In this document: one piece after another, positions 23,201 through 38,200 of the stretch
Position numbering within the stretch: position 1 is the stretch's first letter
How the letters are laid out: each line of letters begins with the position of its first letter
DNA from: Sipunculus nudus
Lineage: Eukaryota; Annelida; Sipuncula; Golfingiida; Sipunculidae
Direction: 5' to 3'
Length of the DNA: 64,000 bases
Assembly (NCBI GenBank): GCA_026874595.1
Contig: CM049311.1
Span: forward strand, 14,723,676-14,787,675
Notes under the pieces: model-generated
Databases searched by the model: none
The model's input: the letters and a program-made list of their open reading frames with translations, nothing else
Told to the model about the DNA's origin: nothing
Made by a program: the position numbers and the translations under genes

Positions 23201-26200
23201 GCTTGGGTTTCCATTGCAACGGGCCCAATTTTTCATGCTGCTTGACTGCCTTCATCACTCCTGAAAACAAAACCATAACATGCCATACAACCAAGGAGAA
23301 AAAAATGTTGTGATTAGAGACCAAATGAATTAAATAAAACATGAGTTTTATCCATGGACTTAAAATAAGGTTCAACTTACTGGATGTTCAATACAAGCAG
23401 GCTTATATGTTAATAATTTAAATTCAAATTTTGAGCAGGTAACTTCAACACAAGTGGCTTATTTGATTTAAGCATGCTTGACACAAAAAGGCTTTACTGT
23501 ACAGTGGAACTTGTATGAAAGACCACCTAATAATAGGACCACCTGTCTATTAAGACCATCCACGAGTGACCCCCAAACGTGGCCAGTCCCAAAGGTGGTC
23601 TTTCTTATCACACATGGTTTACTGTATATTCCCTATTTATATTTTACTAATTTTTTGTCTCTTCCCATGGGGTCATTAAAGAAGTAGCTTCTTAAGCATT
23701 TGCACATCTATCACAACATTAATTGAAATCTAAGGCTTATCAAAGAATGCCTTGACATGGTCCTTCTAAAATGTTTAAACATGGTAGGGATCTTTGTTCA
23801 AAATAATAATTTATGATAAAAATTTAACACAACAAAAGCATAGTCACTTCCTTACTACATACAATTAAAACCTTACATAAATTACTAAGAAATACTGACC
23901 ACTGTTAGGTCTTGATTTTCTGCCTGATGGGGGTCTGTTTGAACCTGCACTGTTTACTCTAGTCCCAGCAGTCATTTTACTTTCACCAGATTTTGCTCTA
24001 CTGGGAGGACTCGGCTTGACAATGTGTTGTGATTTGACAGAGTGCGCTGCATTTACTGTCTTGTCTCCTTGACCTGCTTCGTCCTTGCCAGATTTAACTG
24101 TTGCAGAGGTTGGACGACTGCGGCTACCACTTCTAGGTCTGGGCTGGCCAATATTACTTGAACCAGCATTTTCTTTGCTGGCACTGTCGTTCATCTTACT
24201 CTTTCCAGAACTGGGCCTGATACTGTTTCTCTCCCCCTGATCATCTTTTCTTTCTTCTGACTCACTCTTGTCAGTTTTTAAAATGTGTGCACTAGACGGT
24301 CTTGTTCTTTGTCTGTTGGCCCCAGCACTCTGTGGCCTTGACCTTGCTTTTGCACTTTGAGGTCTAGATGGTGCACGTTTGAATTTTTCATAACAATCTT
24401 CATACTGGGTGGCTGGGGTTCTTGGTCTGGGAACACCTAAGTAGTTTGCATTGTCCTCATCCTTCACTTTCCTATCAGAAAGGTCTTCTGTAACTCTGAC
24501 ACAGCCATTTGATCCTGCCTCACTTTCAGCTTGACCTATAACATGACCTTTTTCAGTGACCTTGACCTTGCAGTTTGATCCTGCCTCACTTTCATCTTGA
24601 CCTTTGACCTTTACAGTATTTCTAGTGTTTGTTTCCTTGGTGATCTCGCCCTGCTGGCTGACTGTCTCAGATACTGGTTGATCTACATTTACTGATACAG
24701 GAACACTTTGATTATGATGCTGAACACTTTCTTTTTGCTGTTTCTGACTGGACTGGTTCAGAGCTGCTGCTGTGTCTGCCAGCATCTGACGAGCTGCCAA
24801 ATGTAATTTATGGTCTCTCTCCTGACTGGTCATGGCTGACACAGGTCTGAAATACAATTATATTTATAACTGTATTTACTAATTTAGAAAAGCACTCACA
24901 TAGCATATACCTCTGCTAGCACTGTATCTGCACCCTTATCCACCCAAAAATTTAAATGATCTGCCCCAAATTTAATAAAATATTAATTTACTCAAGGCCT
25001 ATTATTCCTCAAGTTTAATTAATATTTACCGAAAACTTCTGGAGATATGTACTGACAACAACAAAAGTAGAAGCCAAAATGGGTAGCAAACTGGACTGCT
25101 TATCAATTTAGGATTACTTTTATCAGCTCAAGTATCTTTCACTCTTCATGGTTCTTACTTGCCACCAGGTAGTATGTAAATTTAATGCTGAAAACAGGGA
25201 AATACATCAGAAGATCTTTATTCTATTATACCTCCTTATTATTTACTGTAATGTGGTAGTTGCTGTTATTAAGTTACACTTTTTGACATCACTGTGATGT
25301 CACACAGATCAGTCACAGACATTTAGCAATTGTTGATTGTCCCATGGTCTACCCTTTAAAATAGTCATTGAAATTAAAGGAACATAATCAAGAGCAATAT
25401 TATGCCTATTCTTAAACACTGTCAGTTAAGTTTTGCTTTATACAAAGTTTCCCAACAAAACCATCCCAGCACACAGTCTCAGTACCACCCAAATGGCTAT
25501 TTAACAACTTGTTACAGTTCGATCTGCTTGTTGGTAAACACAGTCCATGTGTCTGTTTACCATAACAAGGCCTCATGACTGGTGGTCCGATTGTGAGTCG
25601 AAACACACAGTGGTTCAGCCAGCAGGAACTTGTATCACATTTTTTGGGCTAAGTCAGTCAGACCTGTTGTGGTCCCGCGATGCACATGCTGTGTTTAAGT
25701 TAACCCCTGTGATCACGCCCGGTTGACTGTTTTTAACACTCTTGTACAGTAGTATGCAGACAGTTTCAGGGCAATATTTTGGCAGGTACAATTTATTTTA
25801 AATGGCAGAAGCTTTTTTCTATGTTAATTCAATAATTCAACATGCTTTAAAGGTGATTATGTCCCTTTAATTGAGAGTCTTTGTCTTTTTCCTATGGACA
25901 AACAAACAGATCTGATCACAAAACTCTGTTGGCAAAGGGACAAAACTTAAAAAGAAATGGTATTGCAACATACATCTGGTTGTAAAACTCCTCAAATTAA
26001 AAAAATTATTACCTTTTCAAGTGGCCTAGTTCTGTTTTAGCAGGTGAATGGATTTTCTCTGACACTGACTGGGAAAAGTTCTCAAGAATCTTGTGAATGC
26101 GACACTGAAAATAAAAGGTATTTAGGAATAAATCACTGGCAGCAGTTATTTAGGAATAAAATATATTCACATACATTATATATGAGACAAAGATCATTAT

Positions 26201-29200
26201 AATTAATTAATTTGCTTAGAATTTTTTTTAAATACAATAAAATAAGATTTTTCATGCAGGGATTATCATACCCTCTATGATTTATAAATTAAAATTATCA
26301 TTATTAACATTTTAAAGCTTACATTAAAGACACACTGAAAAGTACAATTACCTTAGCATAAAAATTATATCATAAATCAGAGTATAGTCCACTTGCGCGA
26401 TATTCAAGTATTGGTAAAACCTATTTATAAATACATAATACAATCATAACATTATCAATCTAATTATGAATATTAATTATAAAGATGAAGTTTTAATATT
26501 AGAGTGCAAGTCAACTCAAGCATCATATTCTGTCTATATATTTCATCACTGTAGAACAATCCACTAATTAATCTTTTACAATAATGATCATCATTATGGT
26601 ACAGATGCATTATGCCGGGTTGAACTTCAGGGGGCTAAAAGAACAAGTGAACCCACATATTTATGCCTGAAAATGTGGGTTTAATACGTAATAGACACTC
26701 AAATAGTGAACACACACATTTCTGCCTGTGAACCCACATTTATTTTGTGCAAAGTGAACCAACTTTTGCAGTTTGGGTATTTTTGTAAATGACGTTGCAT
26801 AAAACGTCAAGAAAAATAAGTCAAAGAAGTGACGTTTATTTTTTACTGCATATTTCTAACTTATAAAATATTATTATATATTACTTATATTAGTATACAG
26901 TAGAAGCCTATTAGGCATGAACCCACATTTTTTAAAAGAAAATGTTGGTTCACTTCATGTTTTAGCTATTCTTTGTAGGTTTATGGAGAACCCACATTTG
27001 ATGTTTTGTCAATTACGTCACCTACACATATCATGTAAAAAAAATATGTCAAGAAATGATGCTTATTTTTCCTATACAACTTGATACAAATGAGAAGATA
27101 ATGATATTTTATTTGAACAATTTATTAGAAGTCCATTCAGCAATGAACCCACATTTTTTTAAACAAAAATGTGGGTTCAGTTACTGTTTTGTCTCAATAA
27201 GTTCAGCCCAATATATTGCACCTATACCATTATTATCATTACTTTTAAAAGAAGATGTGGGTCAGAGGCATATGCTAAATGTAATGGCTTGTGAAACAAA
27301 CACATACACACACACACATATTTATATATTTATAGACACCTCACCTTTATACTTTCTGTGTCTGTTGTCAGCAATAAAAATGGAGACACAGACTCAATCA
27401 GTCCACTATTATACAAAGCAACCCTCAGAACCCTCCGCAGAGACTGGAGCTCCCTCTGGTGTTTGTCCTCTGAACTATTTGTAATATCTGGTGTCTGTGA
27501 CCTGCGCTCACACTGAGGGGTTGGGGTCCTGTTTTTTCTTGGTGATTTTGAAGGTGAGCTCTTCTTTTTATACTGTGGTGAGCTATCAGGATTTGAAACC
27601 ACCTGAGTTTCTGCTTTAAAACTCTCTAAAATATCCTCTTGATTATCCTCAGATGCACATCTGGTAAACAACATCACCACATCCAAAACGGACCTCAGTA
27701 ACTGCAGCTCTGCTTTATCAAACAGTTGTCTGGTGGACACTCCAGTGCTGCGACATGTCGCTGCTAGCTTCGCACACCAGGCCTGTGTCTGAGACAGCTT
27801 GCTGTTCTGGTGCTGGACAGACTGGTCTGCCTGCTCACATTTTACAGCATACACATGAAGCAGATCTAACATGCACTGAGCTCCTTTATCCATCAGAATT
27901 TTAGCTGCGTGTGGATAAACTTTGTCTCCTTTTGACCTGCAAAATTATGACAAAATTACTGATAATGCTATTATCCTTATAATAAATTTTCATCATTTCA
28001 CTGCTGTTACTATCATTAGAATTATATATTGTCATTATTTTTATTATTATACAACATTCAAGTAACAAGTTCAGAGGCTCAAATGTGGTAAATATATTTA
28101 AATGACATTAATTGCACTGCATATAATGTACCAGATACAGGAAGAAATAAATGAAATTTGTCTCAATCTGTTTAAAGATGCAGTATTCTCTGTTAAAAAA
28201 CCTGTCTAGTTCAAGTACAACCTGTATTACATACATATGGTTCACACAGCTGGAAATGCAATTTCATTTGATTGTGGGTTTGATTTCATAGATCTATAAA
28301 TCCTAAAATATTTTTCAGTGGCCTGGGGTATGTCCTCTATGAGCACTTTCTTGCTGGGCAATTTATCAGTATACTGATATACCCTTGATGCAACTTGTAA
28401 GATGACTGAGATGGCTATTAATGGCTCTGATAATCAACACAAATTTGATGGTTCTAATGACATACAGATTTTAGACACAAGTGTAATTGAAAGAATCAGT
28501 ATGTAGCTAATTTTAATTAGTTTAAACTTTACAAGAATTATTCTATGGTAGGGTTCTGTCAGTTTTATAAGAATATATTGGGTAAATGCAGCTTTAAAAA
28601 AGCAGTGTAGCCAATTGAAAAAGGTTTTCTGTGTTTGAAAACAAATTTGACAACATGCTGAGTTTCAGCAGCCAATTCAAGAGGTCACTCAGTACAACCA
28701 GGTTGGGGTCCAGACATCACCATGGCAACTGACCTGGCTCTGTCTGGTGTCTAGACAATGTGTCTAGACGTCTAGACACAATGTCTAAATGCAGAATTCC
28801 CAGATTATTGGAACTATATCTGTCAACTGTTTGAAAAAACTTGGGTTTGCATTTTAAGCAAATCGGGTTTATCATCAGACCACATGTGAACTGCTGTGCC
28901 CTCATTTTTGGTTGACCTCTGACCTTTCCTCGCTGCCCAGCGTTCATTTGTGCATCTGTTACCACATATAAACCCACATATCTCGGGAACCGTTTGATTG
29001 ATCAGGCTAAAATTTTGCACAAATGTAGCCCTTTGATAGTTTTATAACATACACTAAAAATGGTGGTGCCACCTGCAACCATTTTGCACAGCTTTCATCT
29101 GATAATCTGCCTTGGGATAATATCACTCATATCTTGGCAGTGGTTTGACTTATCCACTGGAAAATTTGCAGGTTTATACATCCTGAACAGCTTTTCTCGA

Positions 29201-32200
29201 TTTTATGACAGGTGGCGCCACCTACATTCACGTTTACTCTGCAGACATCTAAGCTCTTATCTTGGGAACCATTTGACCAATTGGGCCAACATTTTGCATG
29301 TGTATAAATCTCACACAGCTCTTCGTCATAGGCAAAACTGGTGGTGCCACCTGCAACCACTTATGCACAGCGTCCATTTGTTCATCTGCCTTGAGATAAA
29401 ATCACTCATATCTGAGAAGTGGTTTGACTTATCCACCTGAAATTTTGCAGGTTTATACATCCAATTTTCTTGATTTTATGACAGGTGGCACCACCTACAT
29501 TCACGTTTACGCTGCAGACATCCATGCTAATATGCAACACACCTCACTCTATTCCCCTTGCCACTTAATCCATGCCTCACTTCACCCGTTCCACTCTGAT
29601 TTCTGCAGATACACAGTCGCTTGTCAACTACCCATATTGTAGTTTTAAAATGTTCTAGTCTGAAACTTGAAGGTCCGAAACATCCATTTTGCTGAAATCA
29701 TAATTACTAAGGTAGATATGCAGGACGTAAGAGGATCAATATTAAATTTTAAAAATAAACCTCCATTCATACTCCCAAACTTTGCACAGGTTCGCATTAG
29801 ATCTGTAGGCCTTGTTTAATTTCTTTTTAATGTAGAAAACAGCAAACAAAGTCTACCAGGGTCTAATCAGATATTTTATAGAGATAAATTATGGCGATAA
29901 GATGTATTATGGAGATAAAATTTTAAGCCTTTTTCCTGGCTTCATGAAGACTCAACAATATCTCTATTTTCTTTCAAAGGGATTATGAAGTTACAAGGTG
30001 CAGGTCATTGTTTATACAGATTCTCTACAAAAATATATATACATCATCAATAACTGATCAATGCACAAGGGGCAATAATATATATATAAATATTACACCC
30101 AATAACCAGCGCTTATTTTATGATAACCGATCACAATACCAAGAAAATAACTGATTTTAACTTTCAATAAACAAATAGCCCAACTCTCTGCCTAGCAATG
30201 ACTTAGTATAATAGAGACTGGCAGTACTGACTCATCTAACGTAGCACCAGATCCTCTCAGTTTTGGTCGACTGAGCTTAAAATGCACCAGGTTTCCCAAG
30301 GTCTCAACCAACTGTGTCAGCAACTGAAGAAGAGTCGGATCTGTATCGATACACGGACTGATATGAACCTGGGTCACATGACCTCTGTCATCAACGTCCA
30401 TGCGTCCTGAAAAGACAAGAGCCAGGTCGGTTGCAGGAGGCAGGATGGTAGTACTAAATTACAGCACTAAATTATTTTAAGGTTCATTTTAGCATCTGCA
30501 TGGCTGTAAATTTAACACAAAAATATATATACCAGTATAATCTAGGATAATTATGAAATAGACATATGCTGGGCTCTAAATTGGAAAAGTCTGACAGTGA
30601 GATCAAGCAAGACACAAAATTTACCAAACACAAATGGATTTTACTCTACCCCATATTAAAAAAAAAAAAATCTATGTAACATGTTTTTAATTTATTCCAT
30701 GCTGGGGAGGGGGGGGGGGGCACTTACTTTGGTGGTCTCTCACTAATTTTGAGTCCTGTATACGCAATGCGAAACTAACATATTACTGATTTCAGAAGTC
30801 AAAATGCAGAAATTAAAACAACACAGGGCACAATTGTGCTAGTTACTCTAAATCTATACTGCAATAAAAACACTGAGAAAGATTGCAAATCTATCAAGCC
30901 ATCTTCAAGGTAAATTAAGTGCAGTAAAAGCATGTAGCCTCTTTGCTGGCTTCCTCCAGTATTGATACAGGGACATTCAGCGACAGTGATATGATAGATA
31001 ATTTTCTACTGAATTGTTAAGGTGCATCAGTAAATTGTTACAAACATACCGTATTTCTGCAGTAACATGACCAGAGCCTGTGCAAGTTCCTTCATAGCTC
31101 TCTGAACCCTGGATGAGGTGTCTGTGCGGAGGTGACCTGACGATTTAGTTGTCACTGACTGAATTTGTCCCATTATGCCTAAATGTTCTTCATGCTCATG
31201 GTAAAATTTGTCTATCTGTACAAGTAACTGTTTCTGAAAGCTCGACTTGCGAGTGGCAGTTAAGGCATGGACAGTAGCCACTGCATGGCTAACAACTTTC
31301 CTAAAATAAAAATACTGCATTCATCAAAACTGCTTGATCCCTAAAATAATTCAAACACTTTGATCCATCTGAACACATGATATTATCTTCAAATTTGCTG
31401 TAACTAGTTTATTTTTCAAATTTTTTTGTGAATTAGGCTTCTGATCATGGTTACAAAAAATTCTAGAGAATTACATCAAGATCTGTACCCATATCAACAG
31501 CACACACTATAATTATATTTTTTCTTAATTTATGCTGCATTTTTATTATAAAGACATCTCAAAAACAGAGAAAAACAGGCCACATCAAGTTAAGCTTTCA
31601 GGTACTGGATATAAAAAAGATATAATTAATTGAATGGAATTTAAATATTCACAATTAATAAACTTTTTGTAGTGAAGTACCATAAATAGTGATTTAAAGT
31701 ACATTCAATAGTTAACCTGTCCTTTACAGAAGCAAATATGATATAAAATACTGAATAAATTCTTAAAGAGAACTTCATAAAACTTAATTTTCCAACCAAA
31801 CATCCTTAATAGACATTGAGTAAATTAAAGTGTTGGTGTGTACAAATGATTTTGCTATTTACAGTGCTTTGAAGCAGATGAGCCCTTACATCCAGAAGAC
31901 AGTCACTTACTTGCACTGTGAGTCCAGCAGGGCTGACATTATATATGGGACCAGACCATGTTCCAGCACTGCTTTCAGACCATACTGACTGTGTGACAGC
32001 ACCTCCATCAGCAACAGGCCCTGCACCTGACTAGCACTGTCACAATACATTACATTAAAATATATTAAAATATATTGTCTCCAGTCTCTAGGACCTAAAG
32101 TACAGTGGTCCCTGCTTTGAGCAACCTTTCCTATCAAAGAACAAAAGCACCGCAAATATGCATAATATGTCTTGTGACCTCTAATCTCATTAAATATGCG

Positions 32201-35200
32201 TGAAATCTGCTGAGGAATTTAACTGAGGTGAGAAACTCTTTTGGTAAATATGTATAATGAGTTTCATGAAAATCCATAGGATTTTTGTTAAGTCACCACA
32301 GGGCCTCCAAAGTATGGTGACCTCTGAGGCTCTCACCTCATTAAATATGCACAGATTTTCCTGAAAATCAAACTAAGGCGAGATATTTTACTGATTAAAA
32401 TTTCTGATGATTTTTATCAAAATCCTTCATATTCTTTGTAATTTTTTCACCACAAAGTAGCCTAGTGACCCGTGTTTTTATTAAATATGCGAAGATTTTG
32501 CCTATAATTGAAATTGGGCAAATTAATATTTTTTTAGTAGTTATGGTGTGTTTGGTGAAAATCCATGAAAGTCCTTGTAAGTTATCGCGGCGACTATAAA
32601 AGTTATCAGATGGACAGATGGTGGGTATGCCATAATGATATTCCTGTCATATGACGGGCATAAAATCAGTTGGTAACAGTTTGCAGGTGTTTGTTGCATC
32701 TGTTGGTCATTAAAACCAGGCACCACTGTACGAACATTTACCCAAACACTCAAACACAATAAACATTTTAATCCTTCACACATTTTTATATGACAAGTAG
32801 TAGCTTCTGTGATATCATATATGTCTGTTTTGTAAGTCTGCTGAAAAAGTTGGTCCGATTTTTTAAGTCCTGCTACATATGCAAGGACCAGTAACTTTTA
32901 ATTACACTCTCTTCATGTCATGACAATTCATTCGGACACCTGACCTGAGCATTACCATATGCCTGTGTCATATGAAACATGGTCTGTTTTCCACTGTTAA
33001 TCAGTAAATGCTTTTCACTGCACCTCATAACAACAACTACAAAATGTTGAATACCACAAGAATGTTCCCACTCCCTTCTAGTTTAAAGCTTAATGAAATA
33101 AATTTACCATGGTCCGTTTCTCAGCATGTTGAGAGCTGTAGGCAGAGCATCTATGTTTAACACAGATGCCCGCGTGTAGTCAGTATGAGCCAGGAGATTG
33201 GTCAGCACTTCAGTGTACACTTCCTATGAAACACAAAACAATCATAATGTATACTAAGTTTTTATCCAGAAAGAATCTGTAACTTAATGTCACAATCTGT
33301 AATGTACAGTTACAATCTGTAATTTATTGTCATAATCTGTTACTTAGTGTCACATTCTGTTATGTACAGTCACAATCTGTAATTTATTGTCACAGTCTGA
33401 AATGTACAATCACATTCTGCAATTTATTGTCACAATCTATAATTTATTGTCACAATCTGTCGTGTACAGTCACAGTCTATAATTTATTGTCACAATCTAT
33501 AATTTTTAGTCACAATCTGCAGTTAATTGTCATAATCTGCAATTTATTGTCACAATCTGAAATGTCCAGTCATAATCTGCCATTTATTGTCATAATCTGT
33601 AATTTATTGTCACAATCTGTAATTATTGTCACAATCTTAATGTACAGTTACAATCTGTAATTTATTGTCATAATCTGTATTTTATTGTCACAATCTGTAA
33701 TTTATTGTCAAATTGAGCTTCCTAAGTAAGTAGATACTTCCTTTTGGAAACTGTACGTCACAAAACAGACAGGAAACAAACCACACAATCTCTACTGACA
33801 TGCTGGTAAACATTTTATAAGTTTCTCTTTTTAAAAAGCATATAGCTGTTGCAGAATATATGACAATGAAATTTTAATGGGTGACAAAGTAATGAGTTTT
33901 GAATATTCCTACCTGGCATTCTGTGTTGAGTTCCTTCAGCTTGGCTACAGCCGGGAGGAGTTGGTCTATGATGAGGATGGCCATGTCACTGTGAACAGCC
34001 AGAGCCCGTACAACACAGGCTGAGGAGTGTCTGACTCCGGCCGGCTGGCGTGGTCCCATACAATCATTCAGAACCTCCAGCCCCTCGCTCATCATCAGCT
34101 CACTGTACATCTCTAACAGGTCCGGTGCTGACACAATCTACAAGGGAATGATAATTTAAAATATTACATATTCTTTTTATTGTGAACAGTCAAGTGGTAA
34201 CCCACTTGGCTCTCTCTGCTGGTTACCCAGGTTCAAGAGGGGGTTGCAGTGGTCCTTCCGAGGTTTTTGGTTTTCTCTTGGTCCTATAGTATCCTCAAGC
34301 TCTATAGGATACCAAATGCCACCATCTGAGCTGGGGCGATTTCCTCAAGTTATCTTAATTATTTGTACAACCGATGCAAAATAAATAAGTTAAAATTAAT
34401 ATTTATAACAAATAGATGAATAGAAACCATTAAACATTTCAGATTGTGAATAAAATGTATTTCAAAATAAAAAAAAAATTTCCCCATCATTGAAGGTTAA
34501 ATCATTACATCATTAATCATATCATTTATCATCATATCACATATCATGATGTATTATATCATGTAATGTTATACTACATCTCCTTAAATAATATCATATT
34601 ACACCATGATCAAGTAAGAAATATCAGAAAAACCTCTAGGGATAAAAAGCTGAAACATCTATTTGAAGATGATATTATTTATTCATGTAAGAATACCTTT
34701 ATAATTTCCCATGCACAATGAAGATAAGGGAAGTAAAAATTTACTTATACTATCTAATTGATCATGTTTGCATATGTGCTTGCAAAATTTAAATAAATTA
34801 GAGTAAAAAATCACTGAATAAATTCATCTGGCTTCAGATGCTGCCCTGACCTTCGCAAGTGCCACAGCTGCTGCTTCTTTCACTGAAGATGCTTCGTTAT
34901 CTCGTAGTGTCTCCAGGGCCTTGTTAGCTACATCATGGAAAAGGAATTTGAACACATTGCTGTCCCTCTGACAGAGCTGAGCCACCGTCAACCATCCTAG
35001 CTCACACACTGACCAGTTATCATGCTCAATGAAGTTCAGCAGCTGAAGGATAAAAGATAATATGAAGTTTATACTATTGTATCTAACAGAAAGTACCTCA
35101 GTGTCACATTAATTGATTTCACTTTCCACTGAGTTTTTTTAATAATATTCACACTTAAAGGGACCTAATCACCTATCTGACCTTTAAAAACTAAAGGTAA

Positions 35201-38200
35201 TCCCCTGGAGCTTTTGTAAAAATAGGCCAGAAAATGTGGATATCACCACACACAGGCTGCTTGTTTTGTTTATATCAACCTGTTTATAATATGTCAGGGC
35301 CCGTCAAAATAATCAAAACAAATTCAACAACTGCATCTGACAGCAAGTCTGTTAAACAAGAGCATGGCAAATGGGGTTTTGCAACAAGTGACCATTCTAC
35401 CTCTGTATATATGCATCCTGCCACCTTAAGTTACATGTTTTTCCTCTTTGTCAACATTGCTGTGTTTACAAACATGTTGTTGATAAACTAGTTCATACAT
35501 CCTTCACAAAGGCTTTACAAGAAATTTTCACAACCAAAAATTACCCTTAGATCATTAATATATACTAAGAGGAAGCCAGAAATCACAAAAATTCTTTTTC
35601 AAAAGAAAGGTGAATGGGCACCATTTAAATATTGTTGCTTTTCTGTATGTCTTTCTGTTACCGCAATTTCTAGAATTTACTGAATGCCACCAACTGAGCC
35701 ATGGAGCATGCCTCACAATAGTTGTTTATAACTACAGGTATTTGTACATCCCATGCAAACTACATACAGTTTTAAATGAAAATTTTAAATAACATAAATA
35801 AGCAATTACAATTTCTGTACAGGTGTAGATTGTGTAGCTAGATATGTACAAGTGGTGCAGAGTTGAAATAAAATAAGTTATATATATGGCATCAGTGTTG
35901 CTATCATGGATGTAATCAAGCTTTTCAGTGGCACTATATAGCATACTTTTGGAACCATTCTTTCTTTATCAGTGATTTACCATCAATCATAAAAATAAAC
36001 CTTTTCGACAGTACTGTCATCAATATCTTCTTGACATTCAAAGCTTGATATGAGGGTTTTCACCACTGTATTCTTTCCAGGTTTTCCTTTAAGTTTGTAG
36101 AGCTCAATGGCTTTTATTATATCTTTAACATGTACCCCTGCAATACACAGAACACAGAAAAATGCATTTACATATAAATAAAAGTCAGGAAGGATTTGAT
36201 TCAGTTTGATATATGTTAAAAGTCTGATGAGTTTAATATTATAACAATGCTGAAACAGTCATTGCTAATAAATAGAGAGATATTGCTTTACACTGTTGAG
36301 ATATCAGGGTTTGGGGGGTAATACCCAGCCCACATGCATGTTGGTTTATGGGCAATATGAAATTGACTTTTCTGAAAACTTTTTGTGTTTATCTATAAAT
36401 TCCATAGTATACCGGTAGTGTAATATAGCATATCCTGTCATATATTTACAGATTATTATCATTGTTTACATGTGATTGAACTGTAAAGCATCAAGACAAT
36501 AACTGTGCATAAAACTGAATTTAGATAAACAGCAACATCAATCCTTTATGTTAATGTTCCTTATTAGAGGCTATTAATTTAGAGCCCTATGAAAAACATC
36601 AACTTGCGAACCATCTTTGACCAGTCAGTGTGTCTTATTTTAATGTGCATTGCTGTCCCATTCAGCACAGATAACTAAATAAGGTGCATTGACGAAGCAG
36701 CTGCATTGTATCAATGTTGCTGAAGAATCCCCTTCACAATCACCACCTAACTCCCTGATATTGTAATCTGGGCAATTACTAACAATTAAAAACGCAGGAG
36801 TCCTCCTTCATCCTTGTCCAGATAATTACATGGATTAGTCACATGACGGAGTTGATGCATTATGGGAATATGGATGTGCAATTTAAATATATTGACAGCT
36901 ATGGTGAAAATGAGCTGAACCATCTCATACCCATAAGTGTTACATCATATGGACAAAAAATTAAATTGAATTCAAGGTCATGATTTTGACTGCAACTTGA
37001 CTAGTTTACAAAATTTTAATATATACTGCAACACTGACAAATTTTACACATATTATTGAAGCTGCATATATCTTGTAAAAATAGGTCTTTCATTATATAT
37101 GTTACATCCCAGTAGAGACAGAATGGGGATGAATTGCAGTGAACAAGATACAGAATTAACATTGGTGACTGCAAAATCATCAACAGTATCAGCATAATAA
37201 CAGTAACTTATTATAGTTCATTACTGTACCTATAAGCATTTTAGCCTTAAAGGAACTCCTAATACCTTAAATAGGTAAACACAACTACAAAACTTATTTA
37301 CCGTCCTCATCACTGTTTGAACCACTATCATCATCACTCTGTGTTGTCGTGCTTGCCATGCTTTCCCCGTGCCTTGGTCTCTGTCCATCACAAGTACAGG
37401 TGATTCTGATGAGGGGCAGTCTCTCTGTCTGCATCTCTTCCAGATGTTCCAAAATCTGCTGCAGCTGCTGTCCATCTCTACTGTACAAAATTAAAAACTA
37501 CATAAAGAGGACTGGAGCAACTATATATTTTGGATAATATTTAACAACTCAATACAGGTAGTATACTTGTGATACTGCATTACTAGTGGATTCAGAATGT
37601 GCAGACAGGGGGGGGGGGATTGCATGTGACTCCTTAACCCCCCTTTGCCCCAGAGCATATTGACTACCCTTATGTGACATGTGCAACTTAATTCCCAAAG
37701 TGAGTCAAATTTATATATAAGTATATACACATAAAGTCTTAAAATATTCCTGGACATATACAGATTTTTCTAGGACTTTCTTAAGAGATTTTAAAAAGAA
37801 AATAAATAAACATGATACAGTTGTAAATGCAACAATTTAAAGCAATAATTGATCAGTGTAGATAGTAATTCTTCTCAAACATCTGAGAAAAAAGAGACCG
37901 AAATACTAGGTGACACTAAATCACAAGCAATTAGATTAATTTAAAACAAAGGTTTGTGTCAGTCTCTGAACATGCATCATAACAATACATGAGCAGGTAG
38001 ATTCATATTTAACACTCTTGGTATACTGAATTTAACCTGATTTGTACATTCAGATCTTGCTTTTATAACCAGTTTTCCAGGATGCTTTCATCAAATTCAA
38101 TGTTCAAAACCTATATTTTTCAGGCCTGCATTTTGATAGGTCCATATTCCAGGAAATTCAAGGAAATGAATGAAGCTTGTATACCCTGGTAGTGTGCATC

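Noticed and set aside
33272-33712. CRISPR-like array or coding repeat
   Set aside because: Continuous 20-bp tandem units without spacers; the ORF is interrupted and off-frame between variants.
34185-34260. Functional tRNA gene
   Set aside because: A- and B-box-like words are present, but no acceptor stem or anticodon arm can be drawn; more likely a SINE head.
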